Positions 45,111-55,879 of a DNA stretch of 64,000 nt are shown one piece after another; positions within the stretch are counted from its first letter, which is position 1; each line of letters opens with the position of its first letter. The notes below the pieces were generated by a model. That model saw only the letters and a list, made by a program, of their open reading frames with translations. It made no database searches and was not told the DNA's origin. The DNA is from Pseudohalocynthiibacter aestuariivivens (GTDB lineage Bacteria > Pseudomonadota > Alphaproteobacteria > Rhodobacterales > Rhodobacteraceae): assembly GCF_011040495.1 (NCBI RefSeq), contig NZ_CP049041.1, positions 1 to 64,000 on the forward strand, read 5' to 3'. The position numbers and the translations under genes were made by a program.

Positions 45111-45143
45111 GCGGCACCGGCGGCCATTCGCCGCCGGTGCCGC
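45111..45143 (+). terminator. 14-bp stem-loop between binding protein and permease genes
   Basis: GCGGCACCGGCGGC (45111-45124) pairs perfectly with GCCGCCGGTGCCGC (45130-45143) around the 5-base loop CATTC. It lies 8 bp after the dppA-type stop and 27 bp before the dppB start, with no T-run. It most likely blocks 3' decay so that more binding protein than permease is made. Confidence 0.7.
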
Positions 45144-45169
45144 ACAAGAAACCTCGAAGGGACAAAGAA

Positions 45170-46168
45170 ATGTGGCTCGCGCGGCTCAGATATGTCTTCA
45201 ATCGTGTCCTGCACGGACTGCCGATCATCTTCGCGATCGTGATCGTGAACTTCTTTCTCGTCCGGCTGGCCCCCGGCGATGCCGCACAGGTGCTGGCCGG
45301 TGAATCCGGTGCTGCCACCGAAGAATACATGCGCCAGATCCGCGAACAGTTTGGGCTGGACCAGCCGCTCTATGTCCAGTTCCTGAGTTACATGAAGAAC
45401 CTGCTGTTTTTCGACCTGGGCTATTCGTTCCGCCACGGCCGCGAGGTGTCGTCGCTGATCTTCGAACGCCTCGGTGCCACAGCCCTGCTGATGGGGGCCT
45501 CCATGGTGCTGTCGGTGGGCTTCGGGATCCTTCTCGGGGCGATCGCCGCGATCAAGGATCGGACCTTTCTGAGCAACATGATCATGATCCTGGCGATCGT
45601 GTCCTATGCAACCCCGCTGTTCTGGGTCGGCCTGATGCTGATCATCGTCTTTTCGCTGAACCTGGGATGGTTCCCGACCAGCGGGATCGCCACGATCGGC
45701 GCGCCCTTGGGGTTCTGGGACAGTGCCTTGGACGTGGCGCATCACCTGGTGTTGCCGGCGCTGTCGCTGTCGTTCTTCTACATGGCCCTCTACACGCGCC
45801 TGATGCGCGCCTCGATGCTCGAGACATTAGGCCAGGATTTTATCAAGACCGCCCACGCTAAGGGAATCAGCGAAGGCCAGGTCGTGCGCAAGCACGCCCT
45901 GCGCAACGCGATCATGCCGGTTCTCACCATGGCCGGCGTCCAAGTCTCCGCGATGCTGGGCGGCTCTGTCATCATCGAATCCGTATTCGGCTGGCCCGGG
46001 CTGGGCCTGCTGGCATTCGAATCCCTGTTCGCGCGGGATCTCAATCTGCTGCTGGGGATCTTTTTTCTCAGCTCCATTCTGGTGGTGGTCACCAATGCCA
46101 TCGTCGATGTGATCTACACGATCGTCGACCCGCGAATTCAACTGAGGAGCAAGACGCGCAATGGCTGA
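45170..46168 (+). CDS. DppB-type ABC permease
   Basis: This 332-aa membrane protein has the N-terminal helix PIIFAIVIVNFFLVRLAPGD. The EAA loop GQDFIKTAHAKGISEGQVV is present. ATG 45170 follows GAAGGGA; the longer frame begins inside dppA. It overlaps the next permease by 8 bp. Confidence 0.93.
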   Translation: MWLARLRYVFNRVLHGLPIIFAIVIVNFFLVRLAPGDAAQVLAGESGAATEEYMRQIREQFGLDQPLYVQFLSYMKNLLFFDLGYSFRHGREVSSLIFERLGATALLMGASMVLSVGFGILLGAIAAIKDRTFLSNMIMILAIVSYATPLFWVGLMLIIVFSLNLGWFPTSGIATIGAPLGFWDSALDVAHHLVLPALSLSFFYMALYTRLMRASMLETLGQDFIKTAHAKGISEGQVVRKHALRNAIMPVLTMAGVQVSAMLGGSVIIESVFGWPGLGLLAFESLFARDLNLLLGIFFLSSILVVVTNAIVDVIYTIVDPRIQLRSKTRNG

Positions 46169-46999
46169 TCTGCTGAACAAGAACTCGGTGCTGCGAAAGA
46201 TCGTCACGAATGTTTCAGGGGTGATCAGCCTGGTTATCCTCGGGATCATCGTCCTGCTGGCGATCTTCGCCCCCGTGCTCTATCCCGACGGGCCGTTCGA
46301 AATGGTCGGAAACCCCTTCATGCCGCCGTTTGGCGAATTCCTGTTCGGGACCGACATGCTGGGCCGCGACATCGCGGCGGGCATCGCCTATGGCGCTCGG
46401 ATCTCGCTGCTGGTGGGGTTGGTTGCGACCTTCATCATCGTCCTGCTGGGGACCGTCATCGGCGGGCTGGCCGGATACTACGGCGGGTGGGTGGACACGC
46501 TCATGATGCGGGTGACCGAATTCTTCCAGACCATCCCCACCTTCATCGGCGCGATCGTCATCGTCGCCATTCTGGGGCCGACCCTTCCGAACGTGATCGG
46601 CGCCATCGCCATCGTGTCCTGGGCGCCGCTGGCGCGGCTGGTGCGGGCCGAGGTCAAGAAGACGGTGAACCTGGAATATATCGAGGCCTGTATCGCCCTC
46701 GGGATGAGTGACATCAGGATCCTGATCGTGCAGATCCTGCCCAACGTCCTGTCGACTGTTGTGGTCGCCGGATCGCTGATGGTGGCCACCGCAATCCTCT
46801 TCGAATCCGGCCTCTCGTTTCTCGGGCTGGGGGACCCCAACATCATGACCTGGGGCTTCATGGTCGGCGCTGGCCGCTCCGCGATCCGCACGGCGTGGTG
46901 GATGGTCACCATCCCCGGCCTTGCGATCCTGTTCACCGTCCTGGCGATCAACCTGCTCGGCGACGCCTTCAACGAAGCACTCAACCCGAGGTCCAAGCG

Positions 47000-47003
<4 letters not shown>
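46161..47003 (+). CDS. DppC-type ABC permease
   Basis: This 280-aa permease partners the DppB-type protein. The loop LEYIEACIALGMSDIRILI is the ATPase contact. The stop overlaps the dppD-type start (ATGA). Confidence 0.93.
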
Positions 47004-47997
<994 letters not shown>

Positions 47998-48001
<4 letters not shown>

Positions 48002-48966
48002 CCGACGACGTTCTGATCGAGGCCCGCGACCTGACCAAGCTGCACCATACACCGGGCGGCGTGGTGCGCGCTGTCGACGGGATCGACCTGAGCATCAGGC
48101 GCGGTGAAACGCTGGGCCTTGTGGGGGAATCCGGCTGCGGCAAATCCACGTTGGGGCGGACGCTGATCCGCCTGCACGAACCCGATCAGGGCAGCATCCG
48201 CTACGGCGACAGGGACATTGCCCACTTCAGTCGCCGGGAATTGCGCCCGCTGCGCGGCGAACTCCAGATGGTATTCCAGGATCCATTCGCCTCGCTCAAC
48301 CCGCGCCGTTCGATCCGACAGATCCTGACTGAACCCTTTTCGATCCACGGCATCGGCAACCGCAGGGAACGACGGCAGATCGTGGATGAGCTGATCGAAA
48401 AGGTCGGTCTGCACAGTGATTTCTCAGAGCGCTATCCGCACGAAATCTCAGGCGGGCAGCGCCAGAGGATCGCCATTGCTCGCGCCATCGCGCTGGACCC
48501 CAGCGTTGTCGTCTGCGACGAACCGGTTTCAGCGCTCGATGTCTCGGTCCAGGCCCAGATCATCAACCTGATGCGCCGCCTCCAGGCCAGCAGCGGCGCC
48601 GCTTATCTGTTCATCTCGCACGACCTGTCGGTCATCGGCTACATGGCCGACCGGATCGCGGTCATGTATCTCGGCGAAATCGTCGAGGATGCGCCGAAGG
48701 CCGCGCTGTGGAAAGAGCCGCTTCATCCCTACACGCAGGCCTTGTTCTCGGCGATTGCACAGCCCGATCCGCCCAGCGTTCCGCGGCGCAAGCGGGTGCC
48801 GGTGGAGGGGGACATTCCTAGCGCCATCAACCCTCCGTCAGGATGCCGGTTCCGGTCGCGCTGTCCCTTCGCCATGCCGATCTGCGCCGAGCGGAAACCG
48901 GAACTGAAGGAACCCGCGGACCGCCCCGGAACACACGTTTCATGCCATCTGGTCAACAGCGCCTGA
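47998..48966 (+). CDS. DppF-type ABC ATPase
   Basis: This second ATPase of the transporter has 322 aa. Walker A is GESGCGKST, the signature ISGGQRQRIAIA, Walker B VVVCDEPVSALD. The Cys-rich tail RFRSRCPFAMPIC is present. ATG 47998 overlaps the dppD-type stop. Here the two ATPases are separate, in contrast with the fused pair in the first transporter. Confidence 0.94.
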
Positions 48967-49020
48967 CCGGCCCCGAACACGAACCGATCAATTTTAACAC
49001 CGACAACAAAGGAACACCCC

Positions 49021-49275
49021 ATGAAATACATCGTTGCCCGTATCCGCCCCAGGCACGTCCATCTTGGCTATGACGACCAGGGCGAGCTGCGCACGAAGAA
49101 ATTCGAGCCGCGCGAATTCGTCGAGAAAGTGATCAAGATCGACCGAATCTTGTCCTTCACGGAGGATCATATATTCATTGCCTGCCCGCATGAGACAGTA
49201 CAGGTCTGGGACTACGAAGGGGACCTTTCGCAGTTCAAGGAACAGCTGCGCGCAGAGAACCTGCTGATCGAGTGA
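49021..49275 (+). CDS. Small conserved-looking protein of unknown function
   Basis: An 84-aa soluble protein (MKYIVARIRPRHVHLGYDDQ at the start) with no membrane segment and no motif I recognise. It has a good ribosome site (AAAGGA, 49008-49013) 7 bases ahead. It lies between the dpp-type operon and a molybdenum hydroxylase large subunit and is probably co-transcribed with the latter. Composition (many charged and aromatic residues) and codon use are like its neighbours, so it is likely real. No function is proposed. Confidence 0.72.
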   Translation: MKYIVARIRPRHVHLGYDDQGELRTKKFEPREFVEKVIKIDRILSFTEDHIFIACPHETVQVWDYEGDLSQFKEQLRAENLLIE

Positions 49276-49341
49276 CGCCCGCCCGCATGTCCGCCCCGGC
49301 CAGCCCGGGTTCGTACACCCATGTCCAAGGAAGCCCGTTGA

Positions 49342-51741
49342 ATGGAACAGTTCGAAAGTGACGCCTTCTCTATAGGTAAGCCCGTCAAGCGGCGCGAAGA
49401 TGAACGATTTCTGCGGGGCAAGGGGCGGTATGTCGCCGACTTCGGTGAACCGGGGGACTTGTGCGCGATCTTCGTGCGCAGCCCATATGCCCACGCCAGG
49501 GTCGCGTCGGTCGACACGTCGACCGCCGCGGCCATGCCGGGGGTTCATGCCGTCTATACCGCGCGCGACCTGCAGGAAGGCGGCGTCGGATCAATCGGCT
49601 GCGGGTGGTTGCTGCGCAACAAGGATGGCAGCCCGATGGCGGAGCCACCGCATTTTCCGCTCTGCATTGATACGGTCAGGCATGTCGGAGACCCCGTTGC
49701 GGTCGTCATCGCTGACAGCACCGGCCTTGGCAAGGACGCCGCAGAGGCCGTCGAGATCGACTTCGAGGAACTCGACGCGATCGTCGATACCGCCGCGGCA
49801 CCATCCGACATCGCGCCACAAATCTGGCCAGAGGCACCGCGAAACACCTGCGCGGACTGGGAAATCGGTGATCCCAGCTCGACCCGCGCCGCCCTGGAAG
49901 CCGCGCCTCATGTGGTCGAGATCGACATCGTCAACAACCGCTTGGTCGCCAACCCGATGGAGCCGCGCGCCGCGCGCGCCTATCGAGACACATCCAGCGG
50001 CCGCTATACGCTCTACACGACCAGCCAGAACCCCCATACCATCAAGAACGCGCTTTGCGGCGGGGTGCTCGATATAGCCGAACACGATCTCAGGGTGGTC
50101 TCGCCCGATGTGGGGGGCGGTTTTGGCACCAAGATTTTCCTCTATCCCGAAGAAGTGGTCGTGACCTGGGCCACCAGGCACCATGACCGGCCGATCCGCT
50201 GGACGAGCGAACGTTCCGAGGGATTCATGACCGACGCCCAGGGACGCGACCATGTCAGCAAGGCTCGGCTGGCACTGGACGAGGATGGCCTGTTCCAGGG
50301 TCTGTGGGTGGACACGATCGCCAATGTCGGCGCCTACCTGTCCCAGGGGGCCACGGCAATCCCCACATTCTATTACGCGCCGCTGCTGTCGGGGGTCTAC
50401 CGGATTCCCGAAATCTACTGCAACGTCCGCGTGGTGTTCACCAACACCACCCCGGTCGATGCCTATCGCGGTGCGGGGCGTCCCGAGGCCAGTTATCTGC
50501 TGGAGCGCCTGGTCGACGCCGCAGCCCGCCAGATCGGCATGGACCGTGCCGAAATCCGTCGCCGCAACTTCATCCCACCCGATGCCTTTCCCTATGAAAC
50601 CCCTGTGGGGCTAACCTATGATGTCGGCGACCACCATGCGACGCTTGACATCGCGCTCGATCAGGTCGACTACGCCGGCTTTGAAGAGCGCCGCAAGGCA
50701 TCCGCCGAAAATGGCAAGCTGCGCGGTCTGGGCCTGTCCACCTATGTTGAGGTAGCGGGCGGGGTTCCCTCGAGAATTAGCGCGCAGCTCGGCTCGCGCG
50801 GGGCACGTTTCGAGGCGGTCGAGGTCCGGGTCTCGGCAAAGGGACATGTCACGATCCTGTGTGGCACCCACAGCCACGGCCAAAGCCATGAAACAACCTT
50901 TCCCCAGTTGGTCTGCGACAAGCTGGGCATCGCCTATGACAAGGTGGCGTTCGTTCAGGGCGACACTGATCGCGTGCACTACGGGCGCGGTACGGCGGCC
51001 TCACGGTCGCTGGCGATCGGGGGGGCGGCGATCGTCAAGGCACTGGACAAGATCATCGATAAGGGCAAGTCGATCCTCGCGTACAGCCTGGATGTTGACC
51101 GCAGAGACATAGATTTCGACGACGGGGCGTTTTCCGTCGCAGGTACAAACCAGGTAATTCCCTTTGATGACCTGTGCCGCATGGCCTACCTCGCGGCCGA
51201 TTTCCCACCCGACGAGATCGAGCCGGGGTTGGCCGCCACGGCCTATTACGACCCGGAAAACTGGACCTATCCAGGCGGTTGTCACATCTGCGAGCTGGAG
51301 GTCGACCCGGAGCTGGGCACGGTGCAACTGCTCCGCGTGGTGGCGGTGGACGATGTCGGGCGCGTTGTAAATCCCATGGTGGTGCACGGACAGTTGCACG
51401 GCGGGCTAGCGCAGGGAATCGGTCAGGCGCTGCTGGAATCCACGCACTACGATACCGAGACGGGCCAGCTACTCAGCGCGTCCTTCATGGATTATGCCAT
51501 GCCGCGCGCCGCCGATATCCCCATGTTCGAGATCTCGACCCATGAAACGCTGTGCACCCATAATCCACTGGGGTCCAAGGGCTGTGCCGAGGTGGGATCG
51601 GTCGGCGTACCACCGGCGATCATCAATGCCGTCATTGACGCGCTGCGGCCCCTAGGCGTCGACAGCATCGACATGCCGGCCACACCCTGCAGGATATGGA
51701 GCGCCATCAACGTCGCAACCTCGAAACCGGACACCCGCTGA
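49342..51741 (+). CDS. Molybdenum hydroxylase large subunit (CoxL/XDH type), copy 2
   Basis: This is a 799-aa homologue of the subunit at 37550-39991 with the same overall plan. It has DVGGGFGTK, the form II loop AYRGAGRPEA, GTHSHGQSHETTFPQ and KGCAEVGSVGVPPAIINA (catalytic Glu). It is probably a paralogue that uses the same CoxM and CoxS partners, or partners elsewhere. CoxG follows after 42 bp. Two large subunits of the same type could hydroxylate successive positions or related substrates. Confidence 0.93.
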   Translation: MEQFESDAFSIGKPVKRREDERFLRGKGRYVADFGEPGDLCAIFVRSPYAHARVASVDTSTAAAMPGVHAVYTARDLQEGGVGSIGCGWLLRNKDGSPMAEPPHFPLCIDTVRHVGDPVAVVIADSTGLGKDAAEAVEIDFEELDAIVDTAAAPSDIAPQIWPEAPRNTCADWEIGDPSSTRAALEAAPHVVEIDIVNNRLVANPMEPRAARAYRDTSSGRYTLYTTSQNPHTIKNALCGGVLDIAEHDLRVVSPDVGGGFGTKIFLYPEEVVVTWATRHHDRPIRWTSERSEGFMTDAQGRDHVSKARLALDEDGLFQGLWVDTIANVGAYLSQGATAIPTFYYAPLLSGVYRIPEIYCNVRVVFTNTTPVDAYRGAGRPEASYLLERLVDAAARQIGMDRAEIRRRNFIPPDAFPYETPVGLTYDVGDHHATLDIALDQVDYAGFEERRKASAENGKLRGLGLSTYVEVAGGVPSRISAQLGSRGARFEAVEVRVSAKGHVTILCGTHSHGQSHETTFPQLVCDKLGIAYDKVAFVQGDTDRVHYGRGTAASRSLAIGGAAIVKALDKIIDKGKSILAYSLDVDRRDIDFDDGAFSVAGTNQVIPFDDLCRMAYLAADFPPDEIEPGLAATAYYDPENWTYPGGCHICELEVDPELGTVQLLRVVAVDDVGRVVNPMVVHGQLHGGLAQGIGQALLESTHYDTETGQLLSASFMDYAMPRAADIPMFEISTHETLCTHNPLGSKGCAEVGSVGVPPAIINAVIDALRPLGVDSIDMPATPCRIWSAINVATSKPDTR

Positions 51742-51783
51742 CAGCGCGGCCCACCTTCCACTTCATTCAGAGGACTTCAAACC

Positions 51784-52257
51784 ATGCAGATGAGCGACAC
51801 CCGTGAAATTCAGGCCGACCCTGCCATCGTCTATGCCGCACTTCAGGACCCCAAGGTGCTGAAGACCTGCATCGCGGGCGCCACCGAGGTCACCGGCACG
51901 CCGCAGGACGGCTATACTGCGACAGTGGTTCAGAAGGTCGGGCCGGTTAGGGCCACGTTCAAGGGGCATGTGACGATGTCCGACATGGTCGAAAACAGGT
52001 CGATGAAACTGGCCGGCGAGGGCAAGGGCGGCGTTGCCGGTTTCGCCAAGGGAGGGGCCGATGTGACGCTTGCACCCGGCACCGACGGCGGCACGCTCCT
52101 GAGTTACAACGTCGAGTCAAAGGTCGGCGGCAAGCTGGCGCAACTGGGCAACCGTCTGATCGACGGCTTTGCCAAGAAGATGGCGGATCAATTCTTTGCC
52201 CGACTGAAAGATGAACTGGAAGGTCCCAAAAACAACGCTGATCCAGCGAACAGCTAA
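51784..52257 (+). CDS. coxG: CoxG-type SRPBCC protein
   Basis: This START/Bet v1-like protein of 157 aa is associated with aerobic CO dehydrogenase and relatives. The family start MSDTREIQADPAIVYAALQD is clear. CoxG is thought to help recruit the enzyme to the membrane or pass electrons to quinone. The usual C-terminal membrane anchor is absent; the end is charged. It follows the second large subunit closely. Confidence 0.9.
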   Translation: MQMSDTREIQADPAIVYAALQDPKVLKTCIAGATEVTGTPQDGYTATVVQKVGPVRATFKGHVTMSDMVENRSMKLAGEGKGGVAGFAKGGADVTLAPGTDGGTLLSYNVESKVGGKLAQLGNRLIDGFAKKMADQFFARLKDELEGPKNNADPANS

Positions 52258-52394
52258 GGCGAGGAAGGCAGGATCGAGTACGGTTGGTTCTGTCGCAAGA
52301 GTTGCTATCGTGGGCAATCAAGACTCAACCGAGATCACCTGAAAATGTATGGGGTGCCCGCAAAACGTGTTGTCGTCGGTTTTGCTCCAACATT

Positions 52395-52600
52395 CTTTCC
52401 GACTGCCTAGGCGATCAGTCCCAACGTGTGGTTGCCATCACTGCGTAGGTACCTACAGAGGCATGGGATCAGCCGATTGCCCGTGGTAAAGGGCGATAAT
52501 CTCATGAAGAAATTCAAGCGACACCCCATCGGATATTTCCGCATTGACATTGCTGAAGTGCGCACCGGCGAAGGCAAAAATTGCTTATTGGGGTCTGTTC
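52395..52600 (+). pseudogene. IS481-family transposase remnant
   Basis: The plus strand contains RYLQRHGISRLPVVKGDN and then KKFKRHPIGYFRIDIAEVRT, typical of the segment ahead of the catalytic Asp of IS481 transposases. The match fails after about GEGKNCLL and the frame closes at 52617. Upstream, only traces of the N-terminal region remain, with stops. About 200 bp of a gene of about 1 kb survive. Confidence 0.75.
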
Positions 52601-52617
52601 CGGCTGGGGCACAATGA

Positions 52618-52890
52618 CACCTCTCATGAGCGTTTTTGATTTTCCCGACACGATTAGACTATCCCGCTGGCGCGAGATGGTCAAAAATCTGTAGCCTGTG
52701 CAGGCGCTGGAGACGGCAGGCCGAACCGATGGTTGTCATTCTCTCATCCGCGGATTGGATACCGCCTGACCAAATTCGATACGGGTGACCTCTCTCTAAG
52801 ACCGGATGTCTGTCCCAAAGCGTAGACCGAGGATTTCCCTATCCATGGCCGCCATCTCCAGCGTGCTGCACAGGCAGTCTGAGTTGGCGA
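52618..52890. other. Noncoding gap between IS remnants
   Basis: Nothing convincing was found here. Only short frames and no recognisable motif are present between the IS481 remnant and the IS110 transposase gene. The stretch may include the 3' flank of the IS110 element. Confidence 0.4.
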
Positions 52891-54000
52891 TCAGGCCGTA
52901 AGCGGCGTCCTGCGCGCGATATCCCAGATGAACCCGGCCAGTTCCCGGGCGATTGCGCCCAACACGCGCGGCTGCGGTTTGCCTGTCCGGCTCAAAGCTC
53001 GATACCGTTTGCAAAGTCGCGTCTGAGCTTTCCAGCCAATATCCTTGATCTCCTGCGGCAGATGCGCCGAGCGCTTGAGATACGGATGCCCCTCCTTTGG
53101 TGGATGCCGATAGGACCATCCAGCTTCGACCAGCATGGTGCGCGCCAGAGCATTGCCCGCCTTGGTCAGCCTACCCCTCCTAACCGTGCTGCCGCTGGAA
53201 TGTTCGCTTGGCACAAGGCCGAGCCAGGACATGAGTTGGCGCGGGTTTTCGAACCTCGTGATGTCACCGATCTCCGCCACAACAGTTGCGGCGATGGTTG
53301 TGTTCACGCCGCGCAAGGCCCGCAAAGCATCAACGACCGGTGCGAAATGCCAATCCGGGATAACCGTTTCGATTGCCTGATCCAGTGTCGCAACCCGCTC
53401 CTCGGCCTGGTCCACCGCGCGCTTGAGCTCTTCAAAGACCAACTGCTGGTGGGAGAAGCGGAACCGGCGTAACTCTGCGAGCCACCGGCGGTGCCGCTGC
53501 GTCCAGTAGCTGCCAGTCTCATACTTCAGCCCGTGGCGGAGCAGGAAGCTGAGCAGGTGTTGCTTGGCCACCTTTACCGCGACCATCACCTGCTTGCGCG
53601 TGCGGATCAGATCGCGCATGGCTTCTTGCTCTTCATCAGGCGTCCAGATTGGCGTCAGTTCTCCGGCCCGCCAGAGCCGGGCCAACATCTCCGCATCACG
53701 TCGATCTGTCTTGATCCGATCCCCCACTTTGCGCGGGATCATCGCGGGAGAGACAACAGCGCACTCAAATCCGAGTTTCATCAAGTGCCGATGCAAACCA
53801 TAGCCGCACGGCCCGGCTTCATAGCAAAAAGACGGTGTCCATCCGTTCTTGGCGAGTGTTTTTGTGAGCCGCAAAACGGCGTCCGCCGAATTGATGATGG
53901 TGCCATGAAACCGGATCTCGCCGCCGCGCCCATCCTCAGCGACCGCCACTGCAATCGTATCCTTGTGGACATCCAGCCCCACATAAAGCGTTTTGTTCAT
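52891..54000 (-). CDS. IS110-family transposase
   Basis: This DEDD transposase has 369 aa. The N-terminal RuvC-like domain carries Asp10 (GLDVHKD), Glu61 (YEAGP), Asp99 and Asp102 (KTDRRDAEML). The C-terminal IS116/IS110/IS902 domain contains GDITRFENPRQLMSWLGL followed by the Ser-rich SEHSSG. ATG 54000 was chosen; the longer frame adds 17 unrelated residues. All catalytic residues are present, so the element may be active. IS110 elements have no or minimal terminal repeats and use an RNA guide in the flank, so the exact ends were not set. Confidence 0.93.
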   Translation of the reverse strand: MNKTLYVGLDVHKDTIAVAVAEDGRGGEIRFHGTIINSADAVLRLTKTLAKNGWTPSFCYEAGPCGYGLHRHLMKLGFECAVVSPAMIPRKVGDRIKTDRRDAEMLARLWRAGELTPIWTPDEEQEAMRDLIRTRKQVMVAVKVAKQHLLSFLLRHGLKYETGSYWTQRHRRWLAELRRFRFSHQQLVFEELKRAVDQAEERVATLDQAIETVIPDWHFAPVVDALRALRGVNTTIAATVVAEIGDITRFENPRQLMSWLGLVPSEHSSGSTVRRGRLTKAGNALARTMLVEAGWSYRHPPKEGHPYLKRSAHLPQEIKDIGWKAQTRLCKRYRALSRTGKPQPRVLGAIARELAGFIWDIARRTPLTA

Positions 54001-54079
54001 TTGCACTTCCTCCGTCGAACAATCCATGTTCGCCGAGAAGATCACGGGCACAGCGCCCGCCGCAAAACGCTCATCTGGT

Positions 54080-54460
54080 CTAAGAGTTTTCGCTGTGTCG
54101 TTTCATTATGTCGAGCACGGTGTTCTTGCTGATGCCAAGATCACGTGCAATCCGTCGGTATGAGCGACCCTCTGCCACAGCTTGTATGACATTCGGTGCA
54201 AGTTTGTCGGATCTCGGTCGTTATCCGGGTTGGCGCCCGAGCTTCTTGCCGCGTGCCCGGGCAGCGGCAAGACCTGATTTGATGCGTTCGCTGCGCAAGT
54301 TGTGTTCGAACTGGCAATTCCTGCCAGCATGGTCGCCATCATCCGGCCATGCGGCGTGTCTAGCTCGAAAGTCATACCACTCATGGCGACAACCGATACT
54401 TTCCAGTCAGACAGCTTGTTCAAAGTGTGCAACAGATCTTGAGTAGAGCGACTGGATTGC
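54080..54460 (-). pseudogene. Serine recombinase (resolvase/invertase), decayed
   Basis: On the minus strand, STQDLLHTLNKLSDWKVSVV and LDTPHGRMMATMLAGIA match the end of the catalytic domain of a Tn3-type resolvase. A one-base change of frame then gives FEHNLRSERIKSGLAAARA, an in-frame stop after GRQPG, and the helix-turn-helix SYRRIARDLGISKNTVLDI. The catalytic serine region is missing upstream. At least one frameshift and one nonsense mutation make it inactive. Confidence 0.85.
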
Positions 54461-54609
54461 GCCCCTGCAAAATTTGAAGTGAAATGAAATCTCTCTGTCA
54501 ATCATTTCATGTTCTATCACTGCTATACTGATTTTGCGCAACTATACTTGATGTTGCGATCGTATATTATCGTATGTATGCTGAATTCCTGTCACAGAGG
54601 GTCCTAAGC

Positions 54610-55365
54610 ATGCGTCATTTACTCAAGAAGCTCCTCCCCTCGATCGCAGTCGCTTTGACTGTGACAGGTTTATCGCTGCCGATGCCCGCCCGCGCGCAGA
54701 CATACCCGATCGATTGCGCGATCCTACTGTGCCTGTCTGGCGGCTGGCCCGCTTCGGTCCCTTGTGCCCGGGCCCGGGCCGAATTCATCCGGCGAATTAC
54801 GCCTTGGCCGGTGGAACCGCCGCTACAAATCTGGCGCTGTCCCATGGGCGCCTCCTATGAAATCGAACCTCAACCGAGCGGAACAGATCGGACCTTCGAC
54901 GCGTTCTTCCGGACTGATAATGTGCGGCCACGCCAGTCATTTCCCATGACCCGTCAAGCACCTGAAGTAATGGCAAAAACGGCCGTTTGGAGCGTTGACG
55001 AAACCTCAAACGAGTTCGTTCCCGTCGAACTTGCCCTGCGACTCGTTCAAGATCGTGCGGACATCGACATCAGCGGACCAGAATTCAATTTTGTCCGATC
55101 CATTCGAGTTTTTGATGTTCGCTTCGCCTCTCAGCAAGAAGCTGGAGAAAATAATCAATGCCGACGCTATGCGCTGGTCTATCTTGGCACATACGGCACG
55201 CAGGGCAAATTTTCATGGGCCGTATCTGCGCCGACGGCCCTACCCGATGCTCATGTCGGGCTCGAAGGCTGGGGGTCAAACTGCCCAAGCGTTTTTAATC
55301 GATCGGTATTCGTAGATTGGCGCGACTACGCGGGTAACTATGGGTTTGAACAGGTTGATTACTGA
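54610..55365 (+). CDS. Exported protein of unknown function
   Basis: A 251-aa protein with a Sec signal peptide (KKLLPSIAVALTVTGLSLPM, cleavage after ARAQ). The mature part has several Cys residues (CAILLC, PCARARAEF, WRCPMG, NQCRR, NCPSVF), which may form disulfides in the periplasm. ATG 54610 lies behind AGAGGG and directly starts the signal; 12 more codons are open upstream. It is in front of the type IV secretion genes on the same strand, so a role at the cell surface in conjugation is possible. I do not recognise a family. Confidence 0.75.
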   Translation: MRHLLKKLLPSIAVALTVTGLSLPMPARAQTYPIDCAILLCLSGGWPASVPCARARAEFIRRITPWPVEPPLQIWRCPMGASYEIEPQPSGTDRTFDAFFRTDNVRPRQSFPMTRQAPEVMAKTAVWSVDETSNEFVPVELALRLVQDRADIDISGPEFNFVRSIRVFDVRFASQQEAGENNQCRRYALVYLGTYGTQGKFSWAVSAPTALPDAHVGLEGWGSNCPSVFNRSVFVDWRDYAGNYGFEQVDY

Positions 55366-55486
55366 CCCGTTCTAGGGGCCTGTCAAACGTCATTCGCCGC
55401 AGACACTCTCCGAGCCAACTCTGCCCAAGGTACCGCTTTATGCACAGATACCCCCGATTGGCTTCGAGCTGTCATGACTGATCTTG

Positions 55487-55711
55487 TCAGCTGTCGCGCC
55501 TTGGAATTTGGGTCAATCCACCGAAGTCGATTTCACGTTTTTCTACGTCACTGAGGTCAGGCAGACACTTTGAAACCCGCTGCGGGCCGTTGACGTCCCA
55601 CATCACCGCCAGCGCGCCCGTATTCCAGCGATACACCCACCCGACAACACTACGCTCATCCATCCCGATCAAATTCGCGATCGCGACGCCTTCGACCTCA
55701 TCTTCGTTCAC
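55487..55711 (-). CDS. Small protein of unknown function
   Basis: A 74-aa frame starting at GTG 55711 behind AGGAAG. The sequence is acidic in the first part (MNEDEVEGVAIANL) and includes SVVGWVYRWNTGALAVMWD. No family was recognised. It lies 168 bp downstream of an XRE regulator on the same strand. It may be a plasmid maintenance or regulatory gene, with moderate confidence that it is real. Confidence 0.5.
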   Translation of the reverse strand: MNEDEVEGVAIANLIGMDERSVVGWVYRWNTGALAVMWDVNGPQRVSKCLPDLSDVEKREIDFGGLTQIPRRDS

Positions 55712-55879
55712 TGTTTACTAACTTCCTGCAATTCGGCGTTGTGGACAGCAGCCTGGATCTTAAATCGCTTGCTGCAACCGCATGCCGAGCCTGGTTATTA
55801 TCGGTTACTGTTTGTCCTCGTGATAGCGATCTTCACACCGGGAGAATCCAGCACCGGTGTTTTCGATCAATCAAATGGT

